A DNA stretch of 44,923 nt. Origin: Candidatus Bipolaricaulota bacterium (lineage in GTDB: Bacteria > Bipolaricaulota > Bipolaricaulia > Bipolaricaulales > Bipolaricaulaceae). Positions 17,857 through 26,191 of the stretch are shown here, in pieces; the stretch's first letter is position 1, and each line of letters starts with the position of its first letter. A program made the translations under genes and the position numbers. The notes under the pieces are model-generated. The model was given only the letters and a program-made list of their open reading frames with translations, searched no databases and was not told the DNA's origin. The DNA lies in NCBI GenBank assembly GCA_938083225.1, contig CALKCH010000029.1:1-44923 (forward strand), given 5' to 3'.

Positions 17857-18104
17857 GGGAAAATTCTTTCCCACCCCGGTTCCCCATAGGGAGGAGGGGG
17901 CCCGAGAACGCGTTTGGAATAACCTCGACGGAGCGAGGAGGGGGAGGGGAGTTTTCCCCTCCCCCGGCGAGGAGGAAGGAGGCCAGGAGGGGGTCATGGG
18001 CGTGCCTTGCGCCGATTCGAACGGCCACCCGCCCGCCGGGCTAAAGAAAACCCGAGAGGTAGGGCTGGAAACCCCTTTGGGCTGGCACCTTGCCCCGGCA
18101 CGCC
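17857..18104. other. Hairpin-rich unexplained intergenic region (candidate structured RNA or repeat)
   Basis: gggaaa-attc-tttccc (17857-17872); gggggagggga-gttt-tcccctccccc (17940-17965, 11-bp perfect); 8-bp inverted repeat ggcgtgcc/ggcacgcc (17999-18006/18097-18104) enclosing gccg-attcgaa-cggc (18011-18025). Confidence 0.5.
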
Positions 18105-18194
18105 AGGCCAACACCAACCTAGCCCTCGCCGGATACCACCAACAATGACAAACGCTGCAAAAGAAGGGGACCTTTGCGCTTCTGCAGAGAGACA

Positions 18195-18635
18195 CTAGTC
18201 CGGGAGCTTGGCGATGCGCCAATATTCCCACACCGTGGTGAGGAGGCGGTCGAATTCCTCGGGAGAGGCCGGTTTTTGCAGGAAGCCCGCGGCCCCGGAA
18301 TCATAGGCCCGCACCATGTCTTCCTCATCCGTGGACACGGTGAGCACCACCACCGGGATTTTCCGCAACCTCTCGTCCTTCTTCACCTCCTCCAACACCT
18401 CAAGCCCGCTCTTTTTGGGCAGGCGGAGATCCAAAAGGACGAGGTTCGGCCGCGGAGCTTGGGCGTAATTCTTGCGGCGGAACAAGAAATCCAGAGCCTC
18501 TTCCCCATCTTTGACCCAAAAGAGGTCGTAGCGCACGTTGGCCTTCTCCAGGCTCCGTACGGAGCGCTCGATCAATTCGTAGTGATACGCGTCATCCTCC
18601 ACCACCAGGATTGTCATCCGTCGCTCAATGGGCAT
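18195..18635 (-). CDS. Response regulator, single receiver domain (Rcp1-like)
   Basis: ILVVEDDAYHYELI, LVLLDLRLPKKSGLEVLEEVKKDERLRKIPVVVLTVS, FLQKPASPEEFDRLLTTVWEYWRIAKLP. Confidence 0.92.
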   Translation of the reverse strand: MPIERRMTILVVEDDAYHYELIERSVRSLEKANVRYDLFWVKDGEEALDFLFRRKNYAQAPRPNLVLLDLRLPKKSGLEVLEEVKKDERLRKIPVVVLTVSTDEEDMVRAYDSGAAGFLQKPASPEEFDRLLTTVWEYWRIAKLPD

Positions 18636-20445
18636 TGCTCTCCACCCCTTTTCTCACGGGCAGCCGCGGCAGGGTGAAGTAGAACGTGGCCCCCTGCCCA
18701 CCCTGCGACTCCGCCCAGATCCGGCCGCCGTGCTCCTCCACAATGCGGCGACATATGGCCAAGCCCGCACCGGTTCCCTCCTTCGTGCGATCCAATTGCT
18801 CAAACAACTGAAAGATCTTGTCCAAATACTCAGGAGGAATACCAGGACCATTGTCCCGCACCCAAAAGAGGTAGGTATCTCCGCGATGGGGCTTCCATCC
18901 CACTTCCACCACCGGTTTGGGCTTGTCACTGAATTTCACAGCGTTGTGGATGAGGTTGGAAAAGAGCTCGCTCAGAAGGCTGGGCCGGCCGTAGACGTGC
19001 GGCAGATCCGGCGAAATCCGCACTTCCACTCCGGTTAGCAAGGACCCCAAATCCACACATACATCCGTGAGAAGCTTGTTTAGGTCAACGGGCTCGAATT
19101 GGGAGGGATCCAGACGCATCTTGGAATAGCGAGAAAGATCCTCCAGCATGCGGTCCATGCGTTCCAGCCGGCCCCGGGCCAGCTCCAGGTCCCGCCGCAC
19201 CTCCAGCGGCAAAAGCCCATCGTGCTGGGCCAAGATCATCTGCACGTAGCCCAAGGCAGCGCGCGTGGGATTGCGCAGGTCGTGGGAGACAGCAGCGTTG
19301 AAGGACCGCAGGCGCTCGTTGGCCTCTTCCAAAAGCCCTTTTTGTTCGCGCAGCTCGGCCTCCAACTTCTTCAGGGCCGTGACGTCGGCGAAATAGTCCA
19401 CCCGGCCACACCGCCCACGGGCCCCAGCCAGGGGAACGCTGGAATACTGCAGCGTCCGCTCCTCCCGGCCCTGGCCAGGCCGGACACACACGATCATCCC
19501 CTCGAGACCGGTCCCAGCCTGATAGCTCTCGCGTACCGTCGCGAAGAAATTCTCCCCTTCCTCCAACACCATTCCGATGCGTTCCAAGAGGCGCAACACC
19601 GGGCGGCCAATCCAGGTATCCCGGTCCAAACTGAAGAACTTGCTCAGGGCCCGATTGGCCCAAAGCACCTGCCCTTTGGCATCCACGAAGATGACCCCGA
19701 TGTCCAACGCATCAATGCCATCCTCGATGAGATGCCGATAGCGTGCCCGTTCCTCCGCCAGTTCCAGCTGAAGCTTTTGTAGATCGGAGAGGTCTCGAGC
19801 CTCCAAAACCGCGAGCTTTCCCGTAACCCGCCGGGCCTGGACTTCCACGCTCAAAAAGCTTCGATCCTCTTTGAGGAAACGCACCCGGACTTCCCGGATT
19901 TCTCCGCGCTCGAACAGCCTCTCTAGGTCCAGCCGAAAATGCCCGAGATCTTCGGGATGCAAATACTCGGTGACGTGCAAGGTGCGCCGATACGGCCAGC
20001 CCAAAAGCTCAAGGGAGCGGCGATTGCGACGCAGCACGTTTCCCTCCCGGTCGATCACGTGCAAGATGTTCAGGGAGTTCTCGAATACCTCCACACCGTA
20101 GGCGAGTTCTAATTTGCGTTGCGTCTGGCGGTGGGAAGTCTGGCGGCGCACGAGATGGCCCGCTCCGCATCCCAGGAAAGTCACCCCGCCCAAAAGGAGG
20201 GCTTCCGCGAGGAAAATGGGGAGCGGCTGAGTCCAAAGGGCGGGAGCAGCCAGAGCTAAGGCCGCCAGCGGCGCAACCAAGGCCCACGGCCAGCGTACAG
20301 CCAAAACGGCAATGAACACCCACCCACCAGTGAGGACCGCAAGGAAAAGGGGCTCATGGGCCAACCCCAGTTCCCAAAGGAACAAGGCACAGAGCAAAAA
20401 TGTGCCCACCACCCAAGGCCAGCGCACCAAGCGCAAACGCTTCAT
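18625..20445 (-). CDS. Membrane PAS-domain sensor histidine kinase
   Basis: N-terminal TM helices, PAS segments (LNILHVIDREGNVLRRNRRSLELLG; DALDIGVIFVDAKGQVLWANRALSKFF), H-box FNAAVSHDLRNPTRAALG, N/G boxes LFSNLIHNAVKFSD, FWVRDNGPGIPPEYLDKIFQLFEQL, GTGAGLAICRRIVEEHGG. Confidence 0.92.
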   Translation of the reverse strand: MKRLRLVRWPWVVGTFLLCALFLWELGLAHEPLFLAVLTGGWVFIAVLAVRWPWALVAPLAALALAAPALWTQPLPIFLAEALLLGGVTFLGCGAGHLVRRQTSHRQTQRKLELAYGVEVFENSLNILHVIDREGNVLRRNRRSLELLGWPYRRTLHVTEYLHPEDLGHFRLDLERLFERGEIREVRVRFLKEDRSFLSVEVQARRVTGKLAVLEARDLSDLQKLQLELAEERARYRHLIEDGIDALDIGVIFVDAKGQVLWANRALSKFFSLDRDTWIGRPVLRLLERIGMVLEEGENFFATVRESYQAGTGLEGMIVCVRPGQGREERTLQYSSVPLAGARGRCGRVDYFADVTALKKLEAELREQKGLLEEANERLRSFNAAVSHDLRNPTRAALGYVQMILAQHDGLLPLEVRRDLELARGRLERMDRMLEDLSRYSKMRLDPSQFEPVDLNKLLTDVCVDLGSLLTGVEVRISPDLPHVYGRPSLLSELFSNLIHNAVKFSDKPKPVVEVGWKPHRGDTYLFWVRDNGPGIPPEYLDKIFQLFEQLDRTKEGTGAGLAICRRIVEEHGGRIWAESQGGQGATFYFTLPRLPVRKGVESNAH

Positions 20446-20503
20446 AACCCTTAGGTTTCTATCCCCGCAGCGCTTCCCCGCCAAGGACAGAGGTCACAAA
20501 GAC

Positions 20504-21178
20504 TCAGATAATGATGGCCTTGTCGATTTCCAAGGCGAAGGGCTCGGCCAAACGTCGGAGGTAGTCCTCTTTGATCACGGTGATGCGGCGGTTGTCCACA
20601 CTGATAATCCCCCGCGTTTCGAGCTCACTTAAGGTCCGAATCGCCGTTTTTGAGGAGACACCAGCCATCTCCGCAAGCTCCGCCCGCGAAAGCTCCAAGC
20701 CCAATCGGTCTAAGGCCAGGATAAGCCGAGCCAGCCGCTCCTTGCTGGAGGCGTACGAGCGCTCGGCCAGCTTGTTTTGGAAGGCCTTGAGTTCCAGGGA
20801 AAGGTACTCGAAGAAGCGGAAGATCACCTTCGGGTGGTGTTCCAAGAAAAAGAAGAAATCTCCGCGCTCGATAAAGCCCACGGTGGAGGGGATGAGGGTC
20901 TTGGCATACGCGTTGTGCAGGCCCTTATCAAAGAGGGTGGTCTCGCCCAGAAGCCCGCCGGGCCCGACGATCTTGAGGATCTGGGATTTGCCTTTAGCGC
21001 TGCGCTTTACCAGTTTCACCGCTCCCTTGAAAACTAAATAGAAGCCAAAGGCAGGCGCACCTTCCATGAAGATGAGCTCCTCCTCGCCGTAGTCAATCTT
21101 CCGCAGCTGGGCCTCAATTTTTTGGAGCTCCTCGGGCTTAAGATCCTTGAACACCCGGAAATCTTTAAGTTCAACCAT
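20504..21178 (-). CDS. Crp/Fnr-family regulator (cNMP-binding domain + HTH)
   Basis: EEELIFMEGAPAFGFYLVFKGAVKLVKRSAKGKSQILKIVGPGGLLGETTLFD; HTH LSRAELAEMAGVSSKTAIRTLSELETRGII. Start ATG 21178. Confidence 0.9.
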   Translation of the reverse strand: MVELKDFRVFKDLKPEELQKIEAQLRKIDYGEEELIFMEGAPAFGFYLVFKGAVKLVKRSAKGKSQILKIVGPGGLLGETTLFDKGLHNAYAKTLIPSTVGFIERGDFFFFLEHHPKVIFRFFEYLSLELKAFQNKLAERSYASSKERLARLILALDRLGLELSRAELAEMAGVSSKTAIRTLSELETRGIISVDNRRITVIKEDYLRRLAEPFALEIDKAIII

Positions 21179-21195
21179 ACCCTCACCCAAAACAC

Positions 21196-21225
21196 AGTCT
21201 ACCGCGAGCCTGGCCAAGGCGTCAA
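21196..21225 (-). promoter_or_regulatory. sigma70-type promoter for the Crp/Fnr regulator gene
   Basis: Minus strand TTGACG (21225-21220)-N18-TAGACT (21201-21196), ~17 nt upstream of ATG 21178. Confidence 0.5.
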
Positions 21226-21302
21226 ATCTGAGTCTTCCCCCAACCCCTTCCCCTTGGCCTTCTCCCGTTTCCAACCCTTCTTTTCTTGGCGGAGGATTTG
21301 TC

Positions 21303-21330
21303 TTGACAGGGAGAAGGTGGAACGTAGAAT
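21303..21330 (+). promoter_or_regulatory. sigma70-type promoter for tRNA-Leu
   Basis: TTGACA (21303-21308)-N16-TAGAAT (21325-21330), 10 nt before the tRNA 5' end. Confidence 0.75.
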
Positions 21331-21340
21331 GCCGAGACCA

Positions 21341-21428
21341 GCCGGGGTGGCGGAACTGGCAGACGCGCTGGACTCAGGATCCAGTGGGGTATCCACCCCC
21401 CGTGTGGGTTCAAATCCCACCCCCGGCA
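21341..21428 (+). tRNA. tRNA-Leu (anticodon CAG), CCA not encoded
   Basis: Acceptor gccgggg/ccccggc, D-arm, anticodon stem ctgga-ctCAGga-tccag, long class II variable arm, T-arm gtggg-ttcaaat-cccac, discriminator A, then tttcacc. Confidence 0.95.
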
Positions 21429-21435
21429 TTTCACC

Positions 21436-22842
21436 TTGCGCCCTCGTGACCTTTGTGCATACCGCGAGGCCCTCTCCCGAGGGGAATCTACGCTTACCGA
21501 AGTCGTGGAGGAGCTATACCGCAACATCGCGGAGAAAGAACCGATCATCCACGCCTTTCTATCCCTGGCCCAAAAGGACGAGCTTTTGGCCGAGGCTAAA
21601 GGCCAAGAACACACGGATCTCCAGGGGTTGCCCATCGCCATCAAGGACAACATTTGTACCCGGGAATTCCCCACTACCTGCGCCTCGCGGTTGCTCACTG
21701 ACTATCGTTCTCCCTACGAGGCTACGGCGGTAGCGCGCCTGAAGGCCGCGGGGGCCCAAGTCCAGGGCAAAACGAACCTCGATGAGTTCGCCATGGGTTC
21801 TTCCACAGAGAACTCGGCATTTGGGCCGACCCGTAATCCCTGGGACCCCGCGCGGGTTCCCGGCGGATCGTCGGGAGGATCCGCGGCGGCGGTGGCCGCG
21901 GGCGAAGCTTTGGCCGCGTTGGGATCCGATACGGGTGGCTCCGTTCGCCAACCCGCTGCCCTGTGCGGGGTGGTTGGTCTTCGCCCTACCTACGGCCTGG
22001 TCTCGCGTTATGGCCTCGTGGCCTTCGCCTCCTCTTTGGACATCATTGGCCCCATCACCCGTTCGGTGCGGGACGCAGCTCTGATGCTCTCCCTCATCGC
22101 CGGCTATGACCCCCGCGATTCCACAAGCCTGCGGTTGCCCTCCCAGGATTACTTGCGTGAACTCCAACCGAACCTCGCCGGGCTGCGTCTGGGCCTGCCC
22201 CGGGAATACAGGCCCAAGGAACTCGGCCCTCAGGCTCTGGCTCTGGTGGACCGGTGGTGTGCGGAGGCCGAATCCCTGGGCGCCCAAATCCAGGAGATCT
22301 CCCTCCCCCTCACAGAATACGCCCTTCCTGCCTACTACCTGATCGCCTCAGCCGAGGCCTCGGCCAATCTCGCCCGCTACGACGGGGTGCGTTACACCTT
22401 GCGCGCGCCAGCGCCAGAAGTGGGGGAAATGATTGCCCAAAGCCGAACCTTAGGGTTCGGTCCCGAGGTGAAACGCCGCATCGCCCTGGGTACTTTCGCC
22501 CTCTCCGCTGGGTATTACGATCAGTACTACGCAAAAGCGCAAAAGGTGCGCACCCTCATCGCTCAAGAATTCGCCAAAGCCTTCGAAGAAGTCCAGCTCA
22601 TCTTGGGTCCAACCTCTCCGACCCCCGCCTTTCGACTGGGGGAGAAAGCGGATCCGCTTTCCATGTATCTCTCCGATCTCTTCACCATTCCTTCGGCTTT
22701 GGCCGGGCTTCCGGCCATTTCCATTCCGGGCGGGGCCGTAGACGGCCTTCCCTTTGGCCTGCAGCTCATTGGCCCGCGACTTTCCGAGAAACTACTCCTT
22801 TCTGCGGCCTGGGCATTGGAAGAGGCCCTGAGCACCCGATGA
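21436..22842 (+). CDS. gatA: Asp-tRNA(Asn)/Glu-tRNA(Gln) amidotransferase subunit A
   Basis: Amidase signature: LPIAIKDNICT, PGGSSGGSAAAVAAGEALAALGSDTGGSVRQPAALCGVVGLRPTYG. TTG start 7 nt after the tRNA 3' end. Confidence 0.93.
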   Translation: MRPRDLCAYREALSRGESTLTEVVEELYRNIAEKEPIIHAFLSLAQKDELLAEAKGQEHTDLQGLPIAIKDNICTREFPTTCASRLLTDYRSPYEATAVARLKAAGAQVQGKTNLDEFAMGSSTENSAFGPTRNPWDPARVPGGSSGGSAAAVAAGEALAALGSDTGGSVRQPAALCGVVGLRPTYGLVSRYGLVAFASSLDIIGPITRSVRDAALMLSLIAGYDPRDSTSLRLPSQDYLRELQPNLAGLRLGLPREYRPKELGPQALALVDRWCAEAESLGAQIQEISLPLTEYALPAYYLIASAEASANLARYDGVRYTLRAPAPEVGEMIAQSRTLGFGPEVKRRIALGTFALSAGYYDQYYAKAQKVRTLIAQEFAKAFEEVQLILGPTSPTPAFRLGEKADPLSMYLSDLFTIPSALAGLPAISIPGGAVDGLPFGLQLIGPRLSEKLLLSAAWALEEALSTR

Positions 22843-23966
22843 AGTACGACGTGGTGATCGTGGGGGGAGGGCCAGCCGGGGCCCTCGCTGCACGGGCTTC
22901 CGCTTCGGCAGGCGCAAAAACCTTAGTTTTGGAGCGGGCAGAAAACAGGGTCCCCTGTTGTGCCGGGCTCGTGAGTTTGGCTACGGCCGAGCGCCTTCAC
23001 GTCCCCTCCCGCCAGGTATTGCGGGAAATTCACGGCGTGCGCGTGGTTTCCCCGAAAGGCAAGACCGTGGAACTCCGCGCCGGAAGCCCAAAGGCGGTGG
23101 TGCTGGATCGCAAGGCCCTGGACCGCTGGCTGCGCGAAAAAGCGGAAGACGAAGGAGCAGAAATTTGGTGGATTTCGGCAAAAGGACTCCACGGCACCAC
23201 CCTTCTCACCGATCGCGGTTCCCTGGAGTTCACGGTGCTGGTGGGGGCAGACGGAGCCATGAGTGCCGTGGCCCGGTGGGCGGGGTTGCCGCGGCCTCGC
23301 GAAATCTTGGTCGCCGCCCAGGCCGAGGTCCGTGCTGAACTGGGCGACATGGTGGAAGTACACCTTGGGGTAGTGCCGGATTTCTTCGCTTGGGTCGTGC
23401 CCGCGGACGAGGGGCTAGTCCGCGTGGGTCTGGCCACGGCCGCCGGGCGCACCGCCGGGCCTCGTCTGCAGGAGTTCCTGAACCAGCGCTTTCCCCAAAG
23501 CCGGGTGCTCTCCCTCCGCACCGGCCTCATCCCCTTGGGAAGGCCCGGGGAAATCACGAGGGACCGGGTGGTGCTCGTGGGAAATGCGGCCGGCCAAACG
23601 AAACCTCTCACCGGCGGAGGCCTGGCCTTCCTCAGCCAGTGCGCGCCGTTGGCCGGCGAGCTGGCCGCGCGCGGCCCCGAAGCCTTGGCTCAGTATCCCG
23701 CCCGCTGCCGAGCCCTGCTCGGTGAGGAAGAGGAGTTCGAAGAGCAAACCCGTCGGGTGTTTTGCAGGTTGAGCCCAGAGGCGCTGGAAGAAATCGTCCG
23801 CATACTCGCTCACCCTCATCTCCAAGATCTCTTGGCGAAGGCAGGGGACATCGACCGGTTTTCCTCCCTCCGCACGGAACTCCTCAGGAACCCCCGGGTT
23901 TGGCCCCTTCTTTTCCCTCTGGCCCGCTGGTTTGTCCGATTGGTCAACGAAGAAAGCCGCATCTAA
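22839..23966 (+). CDS. FAD-dependent geranylgeranyl reductase family oxidoreductase
   Basis: MKYDVVIVGGGPAGALAARASASAGAKTLVLE (Rossmann FAD), CCAGLVS, LDRKALDRWLREKAEDEGAE, GADGAMSAVARW, VGNAAGQTKPLTGGGLAF. ATGA overlap with gatA. Confidence 0.82.
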   Translation: MKYDVVIVGGGPAGALAARASASAGAKTLVLERAENRVPCCAGLVSLATAERLHVPSRQVLREIHGVRVVSPKGKTVELRAGSPKAVVLDRKALDRWLREKAEDEGAEIWWISAKGLHGTTLLTDRGSLEFTVLVGADGAMSAVARWAGLPRPREILVAAQAEVRAELGDMVEVHLGVVPDFFAWVVPADEGLVRVGLATAAGRTAGPRLQEFLNQRFPQSRVLSLRTGLIPLGRPGEITRDRVVLVGNAAGQTKPLTGGGLAFLSQCAPLAGELAARGPEALAQYPARCRALLGEEEEFEEQTRRVFCRLSPEALEEIVRILAHPHLQDLLAKAGDIDRFSSLRTELLRNPRVWPLLFPLARWFVRLVNEESRI

Positions 23967-23969
23967 AAT
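23940..23969 (+). promoter_or_regulatory. Promoter for a leaderless O-antigen-ligase-family mRNA
   Basis: TTGGTC (23940-23945)-N18-TAAAAT (23964-23969)-N6-GTG. Confidence 0.4.
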
Positions 23970-23975
23970 TTCGTT

Positions 23976-26153
23976 GTGCCCAAGAAGGCCAAGAGACCGC
24001 AAGCTCCCAAAAAGAAGGGGCTTCCCCTGGGGAGTCGGCTGCGTTTCGCTCTCCTTTTCTTCCTGGTCTTTTCCCAGCCCTTGGTCTTTTCCGCGTGGAA
24101 TACAGAGTACGGGTACACCAAAAGCATCTACACCTTGATCCTCGTGGCCTTGCTCCTGGTCCTCTGGGCCGGGGAGATTTTGGCTAGCCGGGAGACGAAG
24201 GTGGAGCTTTCTTGGCTCAGCCCAGTCCTTCCCGGTCTTCTTCTCGCTGCCCTCCTTTCCCTAACCGGGCGAACCCCAGCGTGTGTGGTGTTGCAATCCG
24301 CTGGTTTAATCCTGTTCTTCGGGCTTCTTTATTTTCTGATCCTCAATGTTCACGAGCGTCACCAACCTTGGCTTTTAGGAGCCTTAGTGGCCTCAGCGTT
24401 CCTCAACGCCCTTTTTGCCCTGTTTCAGTATTTGGGCCTCGCTCCTGGCGGGCCTGGGGGAAAGGGACCGAGCGCGATGGTGGCTACGATGGGAAACCAA
24501 CAGTTTCTCGCGGGATTTCTTGCGTACTCTCTTCTCCCTGCTCTGTCGTTTTTGGAGAGAAAGAGGAGCTGGCCAATCGCGGCTTTGGCCGCGGGCTTTA
24601 ACTTTGCAGTGATGCTCCTCACCCAGCAAATCGGGGTGCGCCTGGGGCTGATCGCGGCTTTGGTGTTTGTGGCCTTCGGGGCGGGTTTCTGGCGGGCAAA
24701 GCTTCTGCCTTGGCCAAAACTCGTGGCCGTGGGGGCTTTGGCTCTCGCCGCTTTGGGCGGAACCCTGGGCCTGGGGGGGCTCCTCGGAGGACTAGTACTA
24801 GCCGTGGGAACGGTGGGCGTGTACTTTCTCGCTCGGGCCCTGCGGCGCTGGTCTTGGCTTTGGACTCTAGTCCTGGCCAGTGTGGTTATGGCCGTGCTCC
24901 TTCTTTTGCCTGTCACCACCCCTATTTCCGCGGTGCGGGACCTTTGGGCGCGCAAGTCCGGAGCCATCCGCGCTTGGGACTGGTGGGTGGGCTATGAGAT
25001 GTGGCGGGATCACCCCCTGTTCGGGGTGGGCCTTGGGGGCTACAAGATCTTCTTCGTGCCCTACAAGCCTAAATTTTTGGCTTCTCCCCGCGGGGAGGGT
25101 TACGCCTTCCCCTTCCCGCGCGCGGATCAAGCCCACAACGAATACGTCCAGGTAGCAGCGGAGCTGGGCACCGTAGGGTTCGCGGTGTTCCTCGGAGGAT
25201 TAGGACTTCTCACGTATCTCGGTCTGGGACGTCTCGGCCGGCTGAAAGAGGCGCAGCGGAAGTGGGAGCTACTCCTTCTGGGAGGGGGGCTCATCACTGT
25301 GTTCGTCCACGCGGCTCCCACTTTTCCTCTCCATCTCCCCGCTTCCAGTTTGGCCTTTGTGGTCCTTTTGGGATTGGCTCTCTCTCCCCGCTATGGCCCG
25401 TTTGGGGATCTTCGTGCGTTCCTGCGCAAAAGGCGGCGCTTGGCCTTGGCCATTCCCCTGAGTGTGCTCGCCCTAGGGGTCGGGGTGCTGGCGGGACGAG
25501 ATATTGTGGCCGACGGGTACCTCCTTTCTGCCCAGGCCGCCTACTATCTGGGCGACCTCAAAGGGGCGGAGGCCCAGATCACCCGCGCGGTGGCTCTGGA
25601 TTTTTGCCCACGCGTGTCTCTTTACTGGTACGGACTCATCAAGGCCGAGCTGGGGAAGATGGAGGAGGCGCGCGCGGCTTTGGAGGGGTGCCTCAACCGC
25701 TATCGGCCAGAAAGCTTGTACTCCAACTTGGCTGCGGTGTATCTGCAGCTGGGCCAGCCGGAAGAGGCCAAAGCCCTGCTTCTCGAGCTTTTGGCCACCA
25801 TCCCGCCCGCAGACATGGCCCAGGACGCGCGCTATTACCTGGCGGTAGCAGAGCTCCAGCGTGGGGACCTCTTAGCGGCAAAAAATTGGCTCGACGAGAT
25901 CCTGCGGGTCAATCCTGAACATGAGCGCGCTTGGATCCTGTTGGGAGAGATCCAACGCCGCCGGTATCTTTGGGCAGAGGCGAAAGATGCGTTCCAGCGA
26001 GCCTTGCGTGTCATCGACGCTAAACTCCAGCGCCTTAATAGTCAGCTTGCCCGGCCTCTTCCCCTCCAGACATACGGGGAGCTCAGGGCGCAGAAGGAGG
26101 GGCTGGAGAAAATGCGTGCCCGCGTGGTACAAGCCCTGAACGAACTCCCCTGA
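23976..26153 (+). CDS. O-antigen ligase / Wzy_C-family polytopic membrane protein with C-terminal TPR repeats
   Basis: Multiple TM helices; WEMWRDHPLFGVGLGGYKIFF-like segment (YEMWRDHPLFGVGLGGYKIFF), RADQAHNEYVQVAAELGTVGFAVFLGGL; C-terminal TPR-like repeats (YSNLAAVYLQLGQPEEAKALLLELL). Confidence 0.85.
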   Translation: MPKKAKRPQAPKKKGLPLGSRLRFALLFFLVFSQPLVFSAWNTEYGYTKSIYTLILVALLLVLWAGEILASRETKVELSWLSPVLPGLLLAALLSLTGRTPACVVLQSAGLILFFGLLYFLILNVHERHQPWLLGALVASAFLNALFALFQYLGLAPGGPGGKGPSAMVATMGNQQFLAGFLAYSLLPALSFLERKRSWPIAALAAGFNFAVMLLTQQIGVRLGLIAALVFVAFGAGFWRAKLLPWPKLVAVGALALAALGGTLGLGGLLGGLVLAVGTVGVYFLARALRRWSWLWTLVLASVVMAVLLLLPVTTPISAVRDLWARKSGAIRAWDWWVGYEMWRDHPLFGVGLGGYKIFFVPYKPKFLASPRGEGYAFPFPRADQAHNEYVQVAAELGTVGFAVFLGGLGLLTYLGLGRLGRLKEAQRKWELLLLGGGLITVFVHAAPTFPLHLPASSLAFVVLLGLALSPRYGPFGDLRAFLRKRRRLALAIPLSVLALGVGVLAGRDIVADGYLLSAQAAYYLGDLKGAEAQITRAVALDFCPRVSLYWYGLIKAELGKMEEARAALEGCLNRYRPESLYSNLAAVYLQLGQPEEAKALLLELLATIPPADMAQDARYYLAVAELQRGDLLAAKNWLDEILRVNPEHERAWILLGEIQRRRYLWAEAKDAFQRALRVIDAKLQRLNSQLARPLPLQTYGELRAQKEGLEKMRARVVQALNELP

Positions 26154-26154
26154 G

Positions 26155-26183
26155 TTGTGAATGGCCGAGGTCAGCCGTATAGT
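26155..26183 (+). promoter_or_regulatory. Promoter for a leaderless secA mRNA
   Basis: TTGTGA (26155-26160)-N17-TATAGT (26178-26183)-N8-ATG. Confidence 0.55.
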
Positions 26184-26191
26184 CTTGGGCC

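Noticed and set aside
17811-18194. RNase P RNA, tmRNA, SRP RNA, 6S RNA or a known riboswitch in the hairpin-rich gap
   Set aside because: Looked for hallmark strings (gaggaaagtcc, acagaa/cggctta, ggtttcgac, ggaagca) and tRNA-like closure around gttcgaatc; none fit. Kept only as an unidentified structured region.
17854-18231. 125-aa minus-strand ORF and 63-aa plus-strand ORF in the same gap
   Set aside because: No RBS, no domains, overlap with strong hairpins and with the response-regulator end; composition looks non-coding.
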